Source: Corynebacterium hylobatis
GTDB taxonomy: Bacteria; Actinomycetota; Actinomycetes; Mycobacteriales; Mycobacteriaceae
NCBI RefSeq assembly: GCF_003955685.1
Contig: NZ_RXHJ01000022.1
Location: forward strand, 1 to 39,678
DNA length: 39,678 nt
Direction of reading: 5' to 3'
Positions 15,993 to 24,515 of this stretch are shown here, in pieces. Numbering within the stretch: the stretch's first letter is position 1; each line of letters opens with the position of its first letter. A program made the translations under genes and the position numbers. The notes beneath the pieces are model-generated. The model was not told the origin of the DNA, searched no databases, and was given only the letters and a program-made list of their open reading frames with translations.

Positions 15993-17354
15993 ATGAATAT
16001 TTCATCCACCACCACAGGCACTCGGCAGCGCCCTACGGAACCGTCATCGCATGATCCATCCGGACAGTCTGGTGGCACCACCGCTCTGCGCCGCAAATCA
16101 CCCGCCTTCGTCATCTTCCTGTGCTTCGTGTCCATTGTCTTCGACGGCTACGACCTCGTCGTCTACGGCACCATCGTCCCAGCCCTGCTCAACTACGAAG
16201 CCTGGGGCCTGACCCCCGTCGAAACCGGCGCCTACGGCAGCTACGCCCTGGCCGGAATGTTCATCGGTGCCATCCTCGTCGGCTACCTCACCGACATCGT
16301 CGGACGCCGGAAGATCCTGCTGTATTCAGTCGCGGCCTTCTCGATCCTGATGCTCGCGACCTCCCTTGCCCCCTCACCGCTCTGGTTCGGCGTCTTCCGC
16401 TTCCTGGCCGGCCTGGGCCTCGGCGGCGTGATCCCCACCGCCATCGCAGTCACCGTCGAGTTCTCCCGCCCCGAGCGCCGCAACTTCAACAACGCCGCGA
16501 TGTTCTCCGGCTATGCCGTCGGCGGCATTCTCGCCGCCCTGCTCGCGATGCTGCTGCTTGACCTGATCGGCTTCCGCGGCATGCTGGCCATCGGCGCCCT
16601 CCCGATCGTCACCGTGCTCCCGCTCATCTACTTGTTCATGCCCGAGTCTCCCGCCTTCCTGCGCGCCCGCGGGCGCACCGAGGAAGCAGACCACCTCAGC
16701 AACACCTACGGCCTGCAGATCCCCGCGCGGACCACCGGCGAAGAGGATCCGGGCGTCGACAAGCAGAAGTCGCCCATCGCCACCATGCTCGGTGGGCGCC
16801 TGCTCGCCGCGACGATCCTGTTCTGCCTCGCCGGCGTCGCCGGCCAGACCCTCGTCTACGGCCTGAACACCTGGATGCCGCAGCTGCTGATCATGGCCGA
16901 CTACTCCATGACCTCCTCGCTGAGCTTCCTGCTCACCACCAACATCGGTGCCGTCGCAGGCGTCCTCGTCTCCTCCAAGCTCGCCGACCGCTTCGGCCCC
17001 CGCCCCATGACCGCCTTCTCCTTCATCGCTTCCGGCACCGCCCTGGTCCTCATGGGCACCGGCGTGTTCCCCATGTGGGCGATGTACGTGCTCGTCGCCA
17101 TCGTCGGCTTCGGCTCCATCGGCGCACAGATCCTGGTCAACGGGTTCGTGGCCACCTTCTTCTCCGATTCGGTGCGCGCCACCGCCCTCGGCGTCACCCT
17201 CGGCGTGGGTCGTCTCGGTGCGGTCCTCGCCATTGCCGGTGGCGGCGTCCTCATCGCCGCGGCGCTGCCCACCATGATCAACTTCTCCATCTGGTCCGCG
17301 GCTGCTCTCATCGGGCTCGTCGCAGTGCTGCTGGTGCCGCGCACCAGAAAGTGA
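15993..17354 (+). CDS. MFS transporter, aromatic acid:H+ symporter family
   Basis: A 453-residue, 12-helix major facilitator permease of the aromatic acid:H+ symporter group (relatives PcaK, BenK, GenK, MhbT). The group signature DGYDLVVYGTIVP is in the first helix, GYLTDIVGRRKIL in the loop between helices 2 and 3, and RFLAGLGLGGVIPTA in helix 4. A hydrophilic loop after helix 6 carries EDPGVDKQKSP. There is a long polar N-terminus of about 35 residues. By position, divergent from the PaaX-family gene and the sdg operon, salicylate is the likely substrate. Gentisate or another hydroxybenzoate is the alternative, since the family cannot be resolved by motif. GGGGAG lies 4 bases before the ATG. 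A strong hairpin terminator follows the gene. Confidence 0.9.
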   Translation: MNISSTTTGTRQRPTEPSSHDPSGQSGGTTALRRKSPAFVIFLCFVSIVFDGYDLVVYGTIVPALLNYEAWGLTPVETGAYGSYALAGMFIGAILVGYLTDIVGRRKILLYSVAAFSILMLATSLAPSPLWFGVFRFLAGLGLGGVIPTAIAVTVEFSRPERRNFNNAAMFSGYAVGGILAALLAMLLLDLIGFRGMLAIGALPIVTVLPLIYLFMPESPAFLRARGRTEEADHLSNTYGLQIPARTTGEEDPGVDKQKSPIATMLGGRLLAATILFCLAGVAGQTLVYGLNTWMPQLLIMADYSMTSSLSFLLTTNIGAVAGVLVSSKLADRFGPRPMTAFSFIASGTALVLMGTGVFPMWAMYVLVAIVGFGSIGAQILVNGFVATFFSDSVRATALGVTLGVGRLGAVLAIAGGGVLIAAALPTMINFSIWSAAALIGLVAVLLVPRTRK

Positions 17355-17380
17355 CCCCGCCTGCCTGAGCCTGGAAAAGA

Positions 17381-17423
17381 TACTGCCCTGCTGCCATGAG
17401 AAAAACACGGCGGCAGGGCAGTA
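17381..17423 (+). terminator. Hairpin terminator after the MFS gene
   Basis: A 15-pair stem (17381-17395 with 17409-17423), all Watson-Crick except one G-U, closes a 13-base A-rich loop. There is no long T-run, so termination may be partial or bidirectional. Confidence 0.6.
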
Positions 17424-17500
17424 CTCGTTGGTGATGGGGGGAGGGGTGCCTGAAACGCCATACGGCTCAAGGATGCGGGGAGGGAGGGGCGTCGAGAAGC

Positions 17501-17536
17501 ACTGATCCCCGCCCGCAGAAGCGGACGGGGATCAGT
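17501..17536 (-). terminator. Hairpin terminator after aceE
   Basis: ACTGATCCCCGCCCGC (17501-17516) and GCGGACGGGGATCAGT (17521-17536) pair with one mismatch across AGAA. It starts 18 bases past the aceE stop codon and is read on the minus strand. A second hairpin for the convergent MFS gene lies 78 bases away. Confidence 0.7.
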
Positions 17537-17554
17537 CAGGAGACAGCGACAGAC

Positions 17555-20308
17555 TTAAGCCTTGGTCGGGTCATCCAGGTGGAACTTGCTCGCGGCCTCA
17601 GCGGCGACGGAGATGTCGATCTTGCCCTCGCGGGCCAGGCCCATGAGGACGGCGACGACGACGGACTCGGCGTCGATGTTGAAGTAGCGGCGGGCGGCCG
17701 GGCGGGTATCGGAGAAGCCGAAGCCGTCCGCACCCAGGACGATGTACTCGCCCGGGACGTAGGCGCGGATCTGCTCCTGCAGGTCGGTCGCGAAGTCGGA
17801 GACCGCGACGAAGGTGCCGCTGTCAGCCTGCTTCAGCTGGGTCGTGGCGAAGGCCTCGTCGATCTCCCTGTCCGGGTAGCGCAGCTGCTCCTTGTTCTTC
17901 GCCGCACCCTCGCGGGCCAGCTCGACCCAGGAGGTGACGGAGAAGATGTTGGACTTGATGTTGTAGTCCTCGGCCAGGATCTCACGTGCACGCAGGGCGG
18001 CACCCATGCCGATACCGGAAGCGAGGATGGAGGCCTCGTGGCCCTCGACGCCTGCATCGGCGGCGGGGGAGTAGAGGTAGATGCCCTTGTGCAGGCCCTC
18101 GACGTCCAGGTTCTCCGGCTCGGCCGGCTGCGGGGTCGGCTCGTTGTAGACGGTGAGGTAGTAGATGGCGTTCTCACCGCGGCCCGGGCCGTACATGCGG
18201 TCGATGCCCTCGCGCAGCAGGTGCGCGATCTCATAACCGAAGGCCGGGTCGTAGGAGACGACACCCGGGTTGGTGGAGGCCAGGATCTGGGAGTGGCCGT
18301 CCATGTGCTGCAGACCCTCACCGGCCAGGGTGGTACGGCCGGCGGTGGCACCGATGAGGAAACCACGCGACATCTGGTCGGCGGCCGCCCAGATGCTGTC
18401 ACCGGTGCGCTGGAAACCGAACATCGAGTAGAAGATGTACAGCGGAACCATCGCCTCGCCGTGGGTGGCGTAGGAGGAACCGGCGGCGATGAACGAGGCC
18501 ACGGAACCGGCCTCGTTGATGCCCTCGTGCAGGATCTGGCCGTCGGTGGCCTCCCGGTAGGACAGCATCAGGTCATGGTCGACCGGGACGTAGTTCTGGC
18601 CGTGCGGGTTGTAGATCTTCAGGGTCGGGAACCAGGAGTCCAGGCCGAAGGTACGGGCCTCATCCGGGATGATCGGGACGATGCGCTTGCCCAGCTCCTT
18701 GTCACGCATGAGCTCCTTGAAGGAACGCACGAGCGCCATGGTGGTGGCAACCTCCTGCTTGCCGGAGCCCTTGCGCACGGAACGCAGCTTGTCGATCTCG
18801 GGTACCTGCAGCGGGGTGTAGGTGGAACGGCGCTCCGGGATGAAGCCGCCGAGCTCCTCACGACGGTTCTTCATGTACTGGATCTCCGGGGCATCCTCGC
18901 CCGGGTGGTAGTACGGCGGCAGGTACGGATCCGCCTCGAGCACCTCGTCCGGGATCGGGATCTGCTGCTTGTCACGGAAGTTCTTCAGATCCTCCGCGGC
19001 CAGCTTCTTCATCTGGTGGGTCGCGTTACGGCCCTCGAAGTTGTGGCCCAGGCCGTAGCCCTTGATGGTGAAGGCCAGGATGACCGTCGGCTTGTCCTTG
19101 GTCTCCATGGCGCGCTTGTAGGCGGCGTGGACCTTGCGGTAGTCGTGGCCACCGCGCGGCAGGGCCCAGATCTCCTCATCGCTCATGTCCTCGACCAGCT
19201 TGAGGGTGCGCTCATCGCGGCCGAAGAAGTGTTCACGGACGTAGGCGCCGTCGTTGGCCTTGAAGGTCTGGTAATCACCGTCCGGAGTGGAGTTCATGAC
19301 GGTCACCAGAGCGCCGTCCTTGTCCTTGGCCAGCAGCTCGTCCCATTCGCGGCCCCAGATGACCTTGATGACGTTCCAGCCGGCGCCCGTGAAGAAGGAC
19401 TCCAGCTCCTGGATGATCTGGGTGTTGCCGCGCACCGGGCCATCGAGACGCTGCAGGTTGCAGTTGACCACGAAAGTCAGGTTGTCCAGGTTGTTCAGCG
19501 CAGCGTGCTGGATCAGGCCGCGGGACTCCGGCTCATCCATCTCACCGTCACCGAGGAAGGCCCAGACATGCTGCTGGGAGGTGTCCTTGATGCCGCGGTT
19601 GTGCAGGTAACGGTTGAACCGCGCCTGGTAGATCGCATCCATCGGGCCCAGGCCCATGGACACGGTCGGGAACTCCCAGAAGTCCGGCATGCCGTGCGGG
19701 TGCGGGTAGGACGGGATGCCGTTGCCCTCACCACGGGAGACCTCCTGACGGTAACCGTCGAGATCCTCCTCGGACAGACGGCCCTCGAGGAAGGCACGGG
19801 CGTACATGCCCGGGGAGGCGTGACCCTGGAAGAAGATGTGGTCGCCGCCACCCGGGTGGTCCTTGCCGCGCCAGAAGTGGTTGAAACCGACCTCGTAGAG
19901 CGGGGCGGCAGAGGCGTAGGTGGAGATGTGGCCACCCACACCGATGCCCGGACGCTGCGCGCGGTGCACCATGATGGCGGCGTTCCAGCGCATCCAGCGG
20001 CGGTAACGCTTCTCCATCTCCTCATCGCCCGGGAATTCCGGCTCCATGGTGGTGGGGATGGTGTTGACGAAGTCAGTGGAGGTCAGGTTCGGCAGCGGAA
20101 CCCGCTTGGCCGAGGCACGCTCCAGGAGGCGCAGCATCAGGTAGCGGGCACGCTCCGGGGAGGACTCGGTGAGCAGACCGTCGAGGGAATCCATCCACTC
20201 GCGGGTCTCCTCGGGGTCCGAGTCATTGAGGTAAGAAGCGACACCGTCGCGAATCAGCGGGAAATTGGAGTCGTCCTTGACGCCGTTCGCGGTCAGGTCT
20301 TCTGCCAT
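17555..20308 (-). CDS. aceE: Pyruvate dehydrogenase E1 component, homodimeric type
   Basis: A 917-residue thiamine-diphosphate enzyme that decarboxylates pyruvate and passes the acetyl group to the E2 lipoyl domain, the main entry of glycolytic carbon into acetyl-CoA. The order is as in the single-chain E1p of enterobacteria and corynebacteria. A TPP-binding domain has the motif [12 protein letters not shown] (about residue 250) and [22 protein letters not shown] near the active site. A middle pyrimidine domain ([37 protein letters not shown]) and the C-terminal transketolase-like domain ([20 protein letters not shown]) follow. The length matches C. glutamicum AceE closely. GGAGG lies 7 bases before the ATG at 20306-20308. 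The E2 and E3 genes are not in this window, as is usual for corynebacteria. The 430-base upstream region carries a RamB-like box. Confidence 0.97.
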   Translation of the reverse strand: MAEDLTANGVKDDSNFPLIRDGVASYLNDSDPEETREWMDSLDGLLTESSPERARYLMLRLLERASAKRVPLPNLTSTDFVNTIPTTMEPEFPGDEEMEKRYRRWMRWNAAIMVHRAQRPGIGVGGHISTYASAAPLYEVGFNHFWRGKDHPGGGDHIFFQGHASPGMYARAFLEGRLSEEDLDGYRQEVSRGEGNGIPSYPHPHGMPDFWEFPTVSMGLGPMDAIYQARFNRYLHNRGIKDTSQQHVWAFLGDGEMDEPESRGLIQHAALNNLDNLTFVVNCNLQRLDGPVRGNTQIIQELESFFTGAGWNVIKVIWGREWDELLAKDKDGALVTVMNSTPDGDYQTFKANDGAYVREHFFGRDERTLKLVEDMSDEEIWALPRGGHDYRKVHAAYKRAMETKDKPTVILAFTIKGYGLGHNFEGRNATHQMKKLAAEDLKNFRDKQQIPIPDEVLEADPYLPPYYHPGEDAPEIQYMKNRREELGGFIPERRSTYTPLQVPEIDKLRSVRKGSGKQEVATTMALVRSFKELMRDKELGKRIVPIIPDEARTFGLDSWFPTLKIYNPHGQNYVPVDHDLMLSYREATDGQILHEGINEAGSVASFIAAGSSYATHGEAMVPLYIFYSMFGFQRTGDSIWAAADQMSRGFLIGATAGRTTLAGEGLQHMDGHSQILASTNPGVVSYDPAFGYEIAHLLREGIDRMYGPGRGENAIYYLTVYNEPTPQPAEPENLDVEGLHKGIYLYSPAADAGVEGHEASILASGIGMGAALRAREILAEDYNIKSNIFSVTSWVELAREGAAKNKEQLRYPDREIDEAFATTQLKQADSGTFVAVSDFATDLQEQIRAYVPGEYIVLGADGFGFSDTRPAARRYFNIDAESVVVAVLMGLAREGKIDISVAAEAASKFHLDDPTKA

Positions 20309-20738
20309 GTCTAGCCTCCAGAATTGTGGTTAATAGATGGAGCACTCGGGCAGGCCAGGAAGGTGGTCCGACCAGCCCAAGGATCGGTATCAAGGATACG
20401 TGTTTTCCTTCGCCAAGGTTCTTCCGGGTCTTTGCAAATTTTGTGAATAACGCTGGTGAGCGGTGTGATGTGACCTGCATAAATTCCAACCAGGTGTCCT
20501 GGGCCCCATATTCCATGCTTAACCGTGGCAGGCACACGGAGGCGGACTTCTGGCGTGGGGTTGTGAGGCTGCAGGTGGTGCAGATTGCGAATCCGGATCG
20601 CTTACCCCCGAAACAACAACCTGGTCTCAGGTTGATGAAAACAGGAAAATCGTGGCATTACCTTGTATTCTGCCTAGCAGTAATCAAAACAGGCTGGACC
20701 CGCCCTGGGTTCAGCCCCCAACAAGGAGGAAATACACA
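20309..20738. promoter_or_regulatory. Divergent control region between aceE and the DUF3052 gene
   Basis: This 430-base non-coding stretch separates divergently transcribed aceE and the DUF3052 gene, so it must hold both promoters. No protein-like reading frame or RNA gene is evident. The recognisable element is CTTTGCAAA at 20430-20438. The stretch near the DUF3052 side is A/T-richer around 20630-20700, fitting a promoter. Nothing else can be named. Confidence 0.5.
20430..20438. promoter_or_regulatory. RamB-like binding box upstream of aceE
   Basis: CTTTGCAAA matches the core of the RamB box of C. glutamicum (consensus roughly AAACTTTGCAAA). RamB controls acetate metabolism genes and aceE in that species. 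The box lies about 122 bases before the aceE start. The upstream A-rich part of the consensus is only partly matched. Confidence 0.4.
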
Positions 20739-21167
20739 GTGGTGGACGCTCCGGGCGTTGTGAAGAAAGACGCCCAGGAATATGCACAGATTCTCGGGAT
20801 CCAGGCAGGGATGACCGTTCAGGAAGTCGGCTGGGACGACGACTGTGACGCCGGTATTTCCGAGGCAGTGGAAGATGCCATCGGAGAAGAACTGCTCGAT
20901 GAGGACACCGACGAGCTCTGCGACGTCGTCCTCCTGTGGTGGCGCGAAGAGGACGGTGACCTGGTCGACGGCCTCGTCGACGCGATCCGGCCCCTCGCCG
21001 ACAACGGCCGCATCTGGCTCCTGACCCCCGGCGCCGGCAAACCCGGCACCGTGGCACCCGGCGAGATCTCCGAATCCGCGCAGCTCGCAGGCCTGGTCCA
21101 GACCAAGGCGGAACGCCTCGGCGAGTGGCAGGGATCCTGCCTCGAGGCCAGCGGACCCCAGAAGTAA
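20739..21167 (+). CDS. DUF3052 family protein
   Basis: A 142-residue acidic cytoplasmic protein of the DUF3052 family, found across actinobacteria and typically encoded next to aceE. Visible landmarks are VKKDAQEYAQILGIQAGMTVQEVGWDDD near the N-terminus, an acidic stretch ELLDEDTDELCDVVLLWW in the middle, and GRIWLLTPGAGKPGTV near residue 100. The function is not established. Conserved linkage with aceE suggests a link to central metabolism or a general regulatory role, which is inference. The GTG at 20739 has AAGGAGG at 20723-20729 with good spacing. A second in-frame GTG follows directly at 20742. A longer open frame from 20652 lacks protein-like sequence. Confidence 0.9.
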   Translation: MVDAPGVVKKDAQEYAQILGIQAGMTVQEVGWDDDCDAGISEAVEDAIGEELLDEDTDELCDVVLLWWREEDGDLVDGLVDAIRPLADNGRIWLLTPGAGKPGTVAPGEISESAQLAGLVQTKAERLGEWQGSCLEASGPQK

Positions 21168-21215
21168 CCCCTCTGCATGGACTTCCGGTTCATGCGTGGT
21201 AATCTTCACGGAGCT

Positions 21216-21242
21216 TGACCCACAGGTGACACCTGTAGGTCA
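21216..21242. promoter_or_regulatory. 27-bp palindrome overlapping the tRNA-Val promoter region
   Basis: TGACC-C-ACAGGT (21216-21227), spacer GAC, ACCTGT-A-GGTCA (21231-21242): 11 of the 12 symmetric positions pair. It includes TTGACC (21215-21220), the best -35-like hexamer before tRNA-Val, and ends 7 bases before the tRNA. It could be an operator or a hairpin ending the DUF3052 transcript; it has no T-run. Confidence 0.5.
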
Positions 21243-21249
21243 GTATCCA

Positions 21250-21325
21250 GCGCTCTTAGCTCAGCTGGAAGAGCAATTGGTTTACACCCAATAGGTCGGC
21301 GGTTCGAGCCCGTCAGAGCGCACCA
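21250..21325 (+). tRNA. tRNA-Val (anticodon UAC)
   Basis: A complete cloverleaf: acceptor GCGCTCT with AGAGCGC, D arm GCTC/GAGC with GG in the loop, anticodon stem ATTGG/CCAAT around the loop TTTACAC (anticodon UAC, valine), a 5-base variable loop, and T arm GGCGG-TTCGAGC-CCGTC with one G-U pair. The discriminator is A, and CCA is encoded at 21323-21325. A terminator follows. Confidence 0.97.
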
Positions 21326-21332
21326 GTGCAAT

Positions 21333-21378
21333 AGCAGGTCATGAGTGGTTTTCTAGGAACCCTCATGGCCTGCTTTTT
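21333..21378 (+). terminator. Rho-independent terminator after tRNA-Val
   Basis: AGCAGGTCATGAG (21333-21345) pairs with CTCATGGCCTGCT (21362-21374), with one G-U, and a run of five T (21374-21378) closes it. It starts 8 bases after the tRNA. Confidence 0.85.
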
Positions 21379-21485
21379 CGTCCGTGCCCACAGGCAGGAC
21401 CGGCGTGCGGAACCCCGCGAGGACAAACCCCGCGAAGAAGAACCTGCGGTCAGTGCCGTTTCGGGACTGATCGCAGGGAGTTCGC

Positions 21486-22193
21486 TTAAGCCTCGGTCTG
21501 CTCCGGAACGGGCAGCTCTTCGTTCTCCTGCTTCAGGGCCTCGATGAGCCCGTCGTCGCTGTCGCTGGAAATCCAGATGGTCACCGGCTTCACGCTGGGC
21601 AGGGCGTAGAAGGTGAAGGCGTCGTAGCCGTAGGGGGCCACACCCTGCAGGACCTCCGCCTCCACTTGGGCATCACCGAAACCGGGGTCCAGGTCGAAGG
21701 AGTGGTCCCGGACGGTCTGGTTGATGGTGTAGCGCAGGCTGCCGGTGATGGTGGAGCCCGGGTTGAGCATGACCACGATGTCGCTGAGGTGCTCGGCGGT
21801 GCCGGCGCGGTCGGCGGCCTCAGTGATGAAGCACTTCAGTTCCTCGACGCTGGTGCGGGTCAGCTCGCCCTCGTCGATGAAGACGCGCTCTCGGAAGGGG
21901 ACGCCGTCCGGGTCGACCTGGGTGAGCATGGTGGTCAGCGGACGGCGCCGGAAGTTCGGGTCGGCGGTCGGGGTGTGGGGGAGGTGACCGGTGAGGTCGT
22001 TCTCCCTCCGGCCGAGTCCGTAGCCGTTGAGCAGCTCCGTGCTCTGCTCCAGGAGGTGGAAAACCGGGTTCGCCGGCGGTGTCCGGAAAGGCGGAGTTTC
22101 CTCCGCCGGGGTCTGCTCCACCGGGGTGCTCTCCGCGACGGTATTCACGGCCCTGGTGGTCTTCTTCCGGCGGTTCTTCTTCCGGGCACTCAT
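21486..22193 (-). CDS. Hypothetical protein, 235 aa (paralogue of the next gene upstream)
   Basis: Family not recognised. The N-terminus is very basic (SARKKNRRKKTTR), followed by a Thr/Pro/Glu-rich flexible stretch to about residue 45. A globular part starts near PVFHLLEQSTELLNG. The part from LTTMLTQVDPDG to VKPVTIWISS can be aligned by eye with the upstream protein over its C-terminal half, for example AADRAGTAEHLSDIVVML with IAEAAGTADRFSEIHCDL. The two are therefore diverged tandem duplicates. No signal peptide, membrane helix or catalytic motif is visible. The ATG at 22191-22193 has AGGAG 7 bases upstream, inside the end of the preceding gene; the gap is only 4 bases, so translation is probably coupled. 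The end of the gene lies about 107 bases from the tRNA-Val terminator. Confidence 0.75.
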   Translation of the reverse strand: MSARKKNRRKKTTRAVNTVAESTPVEQTPAEETPPFRTPPANPVFHLLEQSTELLNGYGLGRRENDLTGHLPHTPTADPNFRRRPLTTMLTQVDPDGVPFRERVFIDEGELTRTSVEELKCFITEAADRAGTAEHLSDIVVMLNPGSTITGSLRYTINQTVRDHSFDLDPGFGDAQVEAEVLQGVAPYGYDAFTFYALPSVKPVTIWISSDSDDGLIEALKQENEELPVPEQTEA

Positions 22194-22197
22194 GCGC

Positions 22198-22950
22198 TTA
22201 CTCCTGATCGATGATGCGGTGACGGTGTCGTTCCTCGTAGAGGCGGCCGGCGAGGCGGGCTTCGGCGGCGGTGTCCTCTGAGGCGAAGATACGCGCAACC
22301 GCCTCGGCGCGCTCCTCCGGCACCCATACGTGCACCGCGAAGTCCCCGGTGGCCACCCATGTGTGCCCCTCGGGAGTGGCGTCCTGGAAGAGGCGTCGGA
22401 TGACCTCCGGGTCGGCCCACTCACCCTCCACGGCGATGTCGTGGTGGACGGCTTCGCCGTCGAGGAGATAGTCGAGTTCACCGACCGGGTTGTTGTGGAA
22501 GAAGGGACCGAAGTGCAGGTCGCAGTGGATTTCGCTGAAGCGGTCCGCGGTGCCGGCGGCCTCCGCTATCTGCTCCAGCAGGCGGGAGTAGGTGTCATTG
22601 GATTCCACGCATTCCGGGTCGAAGTGCACGGTCCTGGGGAACAGGGGGGTGCTGTCATCCTCGGTCAGGCGCAGCAGCGCGTTGAGGTGCTCCAGGCGGA
22701 AACCGTCCGCCCCGTTGTAGTAGTCGAAGTCGACGTCGTCGACGGTGATCTCGCGTTTCGGTTCGAAGCCGTGCTCGGCGGCGTTGTTCACGGCCAGCAG
22801 GAGTGCCTGTGCCGCCACCCGGGGGTCGCAGCACATCATGTTGTGTTCTTCCGCTGCGCCCCAGCGGCGGGGTGAAGGGGTACCTGCCGCGCGTGCGTCC
22901 ACGATCCGCTCTGCGCCGGAGGTACCGATGAGTCGATTCCAGAAGCCCAT
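22198..22950 (-). CDS. Hypothetical protein, 250 aa (paralogue of the following gene)
   Basis: Family not recognised. It starts MGFWNRLIGTSG and is rich in acidic and aromatic residues. A conserved-looking segment, EHNMMCCDPRVAAQALLLAVNNAAEHG (about residues 36-62), has a CC pair. The middle stretch, VDFDYYNGADGFRLEHLNALLRLTEDD, reads like a structured alpha/beta domain. The C-terminal half matches the downstream gene by eye (GELDYLLDGEAVHHDIAVEG against GSLRYTINQTVRDHSFDLDP), supporting duplication. There is no signal peptide or membrane segment. The ATG at 22948-22950 has GCAGGA 7 bases upstream; a TTG two codons earlier is possible. The preceding gene (SURF1) ends 76 bases away on the same strand, so co-transcription is possible. 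Confidence 0.75.
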   Translation of the reverse strand: MGFWNRLIGTSGAERIVDARAAGTPSPRRWGAAEEHNMMCCDPRVAAQALLLAVNNAAEHGFEPKREITVDDVDFDYYNGADGFRLEHLNALLRLTEDDSTPLFPRTVHFDPECVESNDTYSRLLEQIAEAAGTADRFSEIHCDLHFGPFFHNNPVGELDYLLDGEAVHHDIAVEGEWADPEVIRRLFQDATPEGHTWVATGDFAVHVWVPEERAEAVARIFASEDTAAEARLAGRLYEERHRHRIIDQE

Positions 22951-23026
22951 GATCAAGTCCTGCGGAAACTAGTTGGGGTGACAGGTCCAGCCTAGTCCTC
23001 CGCAGAGGTTTTTTCCCGGGCAAAAG

Positions 23027-23977
23027 CTAGAAGCGCTCCCGCTCGCGCTTGGCCAGCCGACCGTAGTGGTCGGGGCGGGCGTCACCGTAGCGGCTGCGGG
23101 CGGCCGGGGCGGTGGCCGCAGCAGCCTCGGTGGGCGCCTCCGGGGACTCGGGCTGGGTGGGGGTGGCGGGGGAGTCGATAAGCTCCTGTTCCTCGGCTCG
23201 CACACGGCGGCGCTCGCGGATCTCGGCCCAGATGAAGTAGCCCAGGCCGAGCGGGGCCATGATGCCGAAGGCGATCCACTGGAAGCCGTAGGACAGGTGC
23301 GAACCGCGGTCGAGCTGCGGGATCGGGATGGCGTTGAGCGCGCCCGGCTCGCCCTCGGAGAGCTGGACGAAGTCATGGGCCAGATCCACACCCACGACCT
23401 GCCCGATCTGGTCGGTGTTGATGCCGTAGACCTGGCGGTAACCGTGGTCGGTCAACGGCTCGGAGCCGGGCATCTGCTCATTGAAGCGGGCATGGCCGGT
23501 GATGGTCAGATGCCCGGTGGGGGCGGCGGTGATGTCAGGGACGTTACCGTCCAGCGGTACCGTGAAACCACGGTTGACCAGGATCGCCTCGCCTGAATCC
23601 AGCTGGAACGGGGTCAGTGCCTGGAAGGCGGGGGAGGTGTCGACCGGCCGCAGGCGCAGCAGGACCTCATCGTCGGTGAGGTAGCGGCCCTGGAGGGTCA
23701 CTCGCCGCCACTCGTCCTCCGGACTGACCGTGCCGTCCGGGCCGAAGATCTCGGTGGCCGGGACGGGGTCGACCCGGAAGGCGGCGTCGATCTGCTCGTT
23801 GCGCTGGACGATGTCATCGTCCTTGCCCAGCTGCCAGGGGGCCAGGAAGCTGAAGGCGGCGTAGCTGAAGGCCACGATGGCCAGGAACATGAACACCCAG
23901 CCGGGTTTGAGGAAGACACGCCAGCCCTTTTTGCCCCGGCTGTGCGCGCTTCCGTACCTCTGCCTCGTTGTACTCAT
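23027..23977 (-). CDS. SURF1 family protein
   Basis: A 316-residue SURF1 homologue, a membrane factor that helps assemble the heme a/copper centre of cytochrome c oxidase (aa3 type). The family layout is clear. The first helix is at about 27-47 (VFMFLAIVAFSYAAFSFLAPWQLG). A large extracytoplasmic domain carries WRRVTLQGRYLTDDEVLLRLRP and EAILVNRGFTVP. The second helix is at about 250-270 (YGFQWIAFGIMAPLGLGYFIWAEIRER). The C-terminal tail is a long Pro/Ala/Thr-rich cytoplasmic extension that most SURF1 proteins lack, ending in RSRYGDARPDHYGRLAKRERERF. The gene lies 34 bases after the ptpA-like gene on the same strand, the same neighbour order as in mycobacteria. The start codon has only a weak ribosome-binding site. 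Confidence 0.92.
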   Translation of the reverse strand: MSTTRQRYGSAHSRGKKGWRVFLKPGWVFMFLAIVAFSYAAFSFLAPWQLGKDDDIVQRNEQIDAAFRVDPVPATEIFGPDGTVSPEDEWRRVTLQGRYLTDDEVLLRLRPVDTSPAFQALTPFQLDSGEAILVNRGFTVPLDGNVPDITAAPTGHLTITGHARFNEQMPGSEPLTDHGYRQVYGINTDQIGQVVGVDLAHDFVQLSEGEPGALNAIPIPQLDRGSHLSYGFQWIAFGIMAPLGLGYFIWAEIRERRRVRAEEQELIDSPATPTQPESPEAPTEAAAATAPAARSRYGDARPDHYGRLAKRERERF

Positions 23978-24011
23978 CAGGTGACCAGTGTACCCGGCGT
24001 GTCCAGAGGTC

Positions 24012-24515
24012 CTAGTTGCTCACCTGGACGGCACCGCGTGCGAAGTCGAGCAGGCCACCCACAGCCGCCTCGATCTGCTGGCGGGTCTCGGTGAAACCCT
24101 CCGGACCGCCGTAGTAGGGGTCGGCCACGGAGGCCTGCTCCGGGGCGGTGGGATCGAAGCTGCGCAGCAGGCGGATCTTCTCCTCCGGCACACCGCGGGC
24201 GATGAGCTCGGAGATGTGCCCGGTGTCCAGGGCCACGATGAGGTCGGCGGCCATGTCCTCCGGGCCGAACTGGGAGGCGACGTGCTCGGAGCCGTCCAGG
24301 CCCGCGGAACGCAGCTCGGTGATGGCGCGGCGGTCCGCACCGTTGCCGACATGCCAGCCGCCGATGCCGGAGGAGGTGACGCGGATATGGGGGCTCAGAC
24401 CGGCGCTCTCCACCGCGTCGTGGAAGATCACCTCAGCCATGGGGGAACGGCAGATGTTGCCGGTACAGACGAAATCGACGTGGTAACGCTCATCCTCGTG
24501 CGGCGAGCCAGTCAT
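24012..24515 (-). CDS. ptpA: Low-molecular-weight protein tyrosine phosphatase (PtpA-like)
   Basis: A 167-residue LMW-PTP. The signature CTGNICRS (C17 to S24) supplies the nucleophile C17 and R23, and the general acid is D132 in the DPYY loop. DPYY is shared with M. tuberculosis PtpA, where the two tyrosines of that loop are the reported targets of the PtkA kinase; here they are Y134 and Y135. The protein would remove phosphate from tyrosines in the cytoplasm, or be secreted as in mycobacteria, although no signal is visible. The ATG at 24513-24515 lies inside the 3' end of the upstream HAD gene (26-base overlap), with AAGGGA 6 bases upstream, so the two are translationally coupled. SURF1 follows after 34 bases. 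Confidence 0.92.
   Translation of the reverse strand: MTGSPHEDERYHVDFVCTGNICRSPMAEVIFHDAVESAGLSPHIRVTSSGIGGWHVGNGADRRAITELRSAGLDGSEHVASQFGPEDMAADLIVALDTGHISELIARGVPEEKIRLLRSFDPTAPEQASVADPYYGGPEGFTETRQQIEAAVGGLLDFARGAVQVSN

Noticed and set aside
17579..20314. A 911-codon open frame opposite aceE
   Set aside because: It is the mirror of a highly conserved gene in high-GC codon use. Its translation is Val/Gly/Asp/Leu-rich with no recognisable domain.
20455..20480. A possible GlxR (CRP-type) site near TGTGATGTGACC upstream of aceE
   Set aside because: Only the left half-site TGTGA fits; the right half lacks TCACA.
21341..21547. A small plus-strand frame after tRNA-Val
   Set aside because: It begins inside the tRNA terminator hairpin and runs into the antisense of the next gene.
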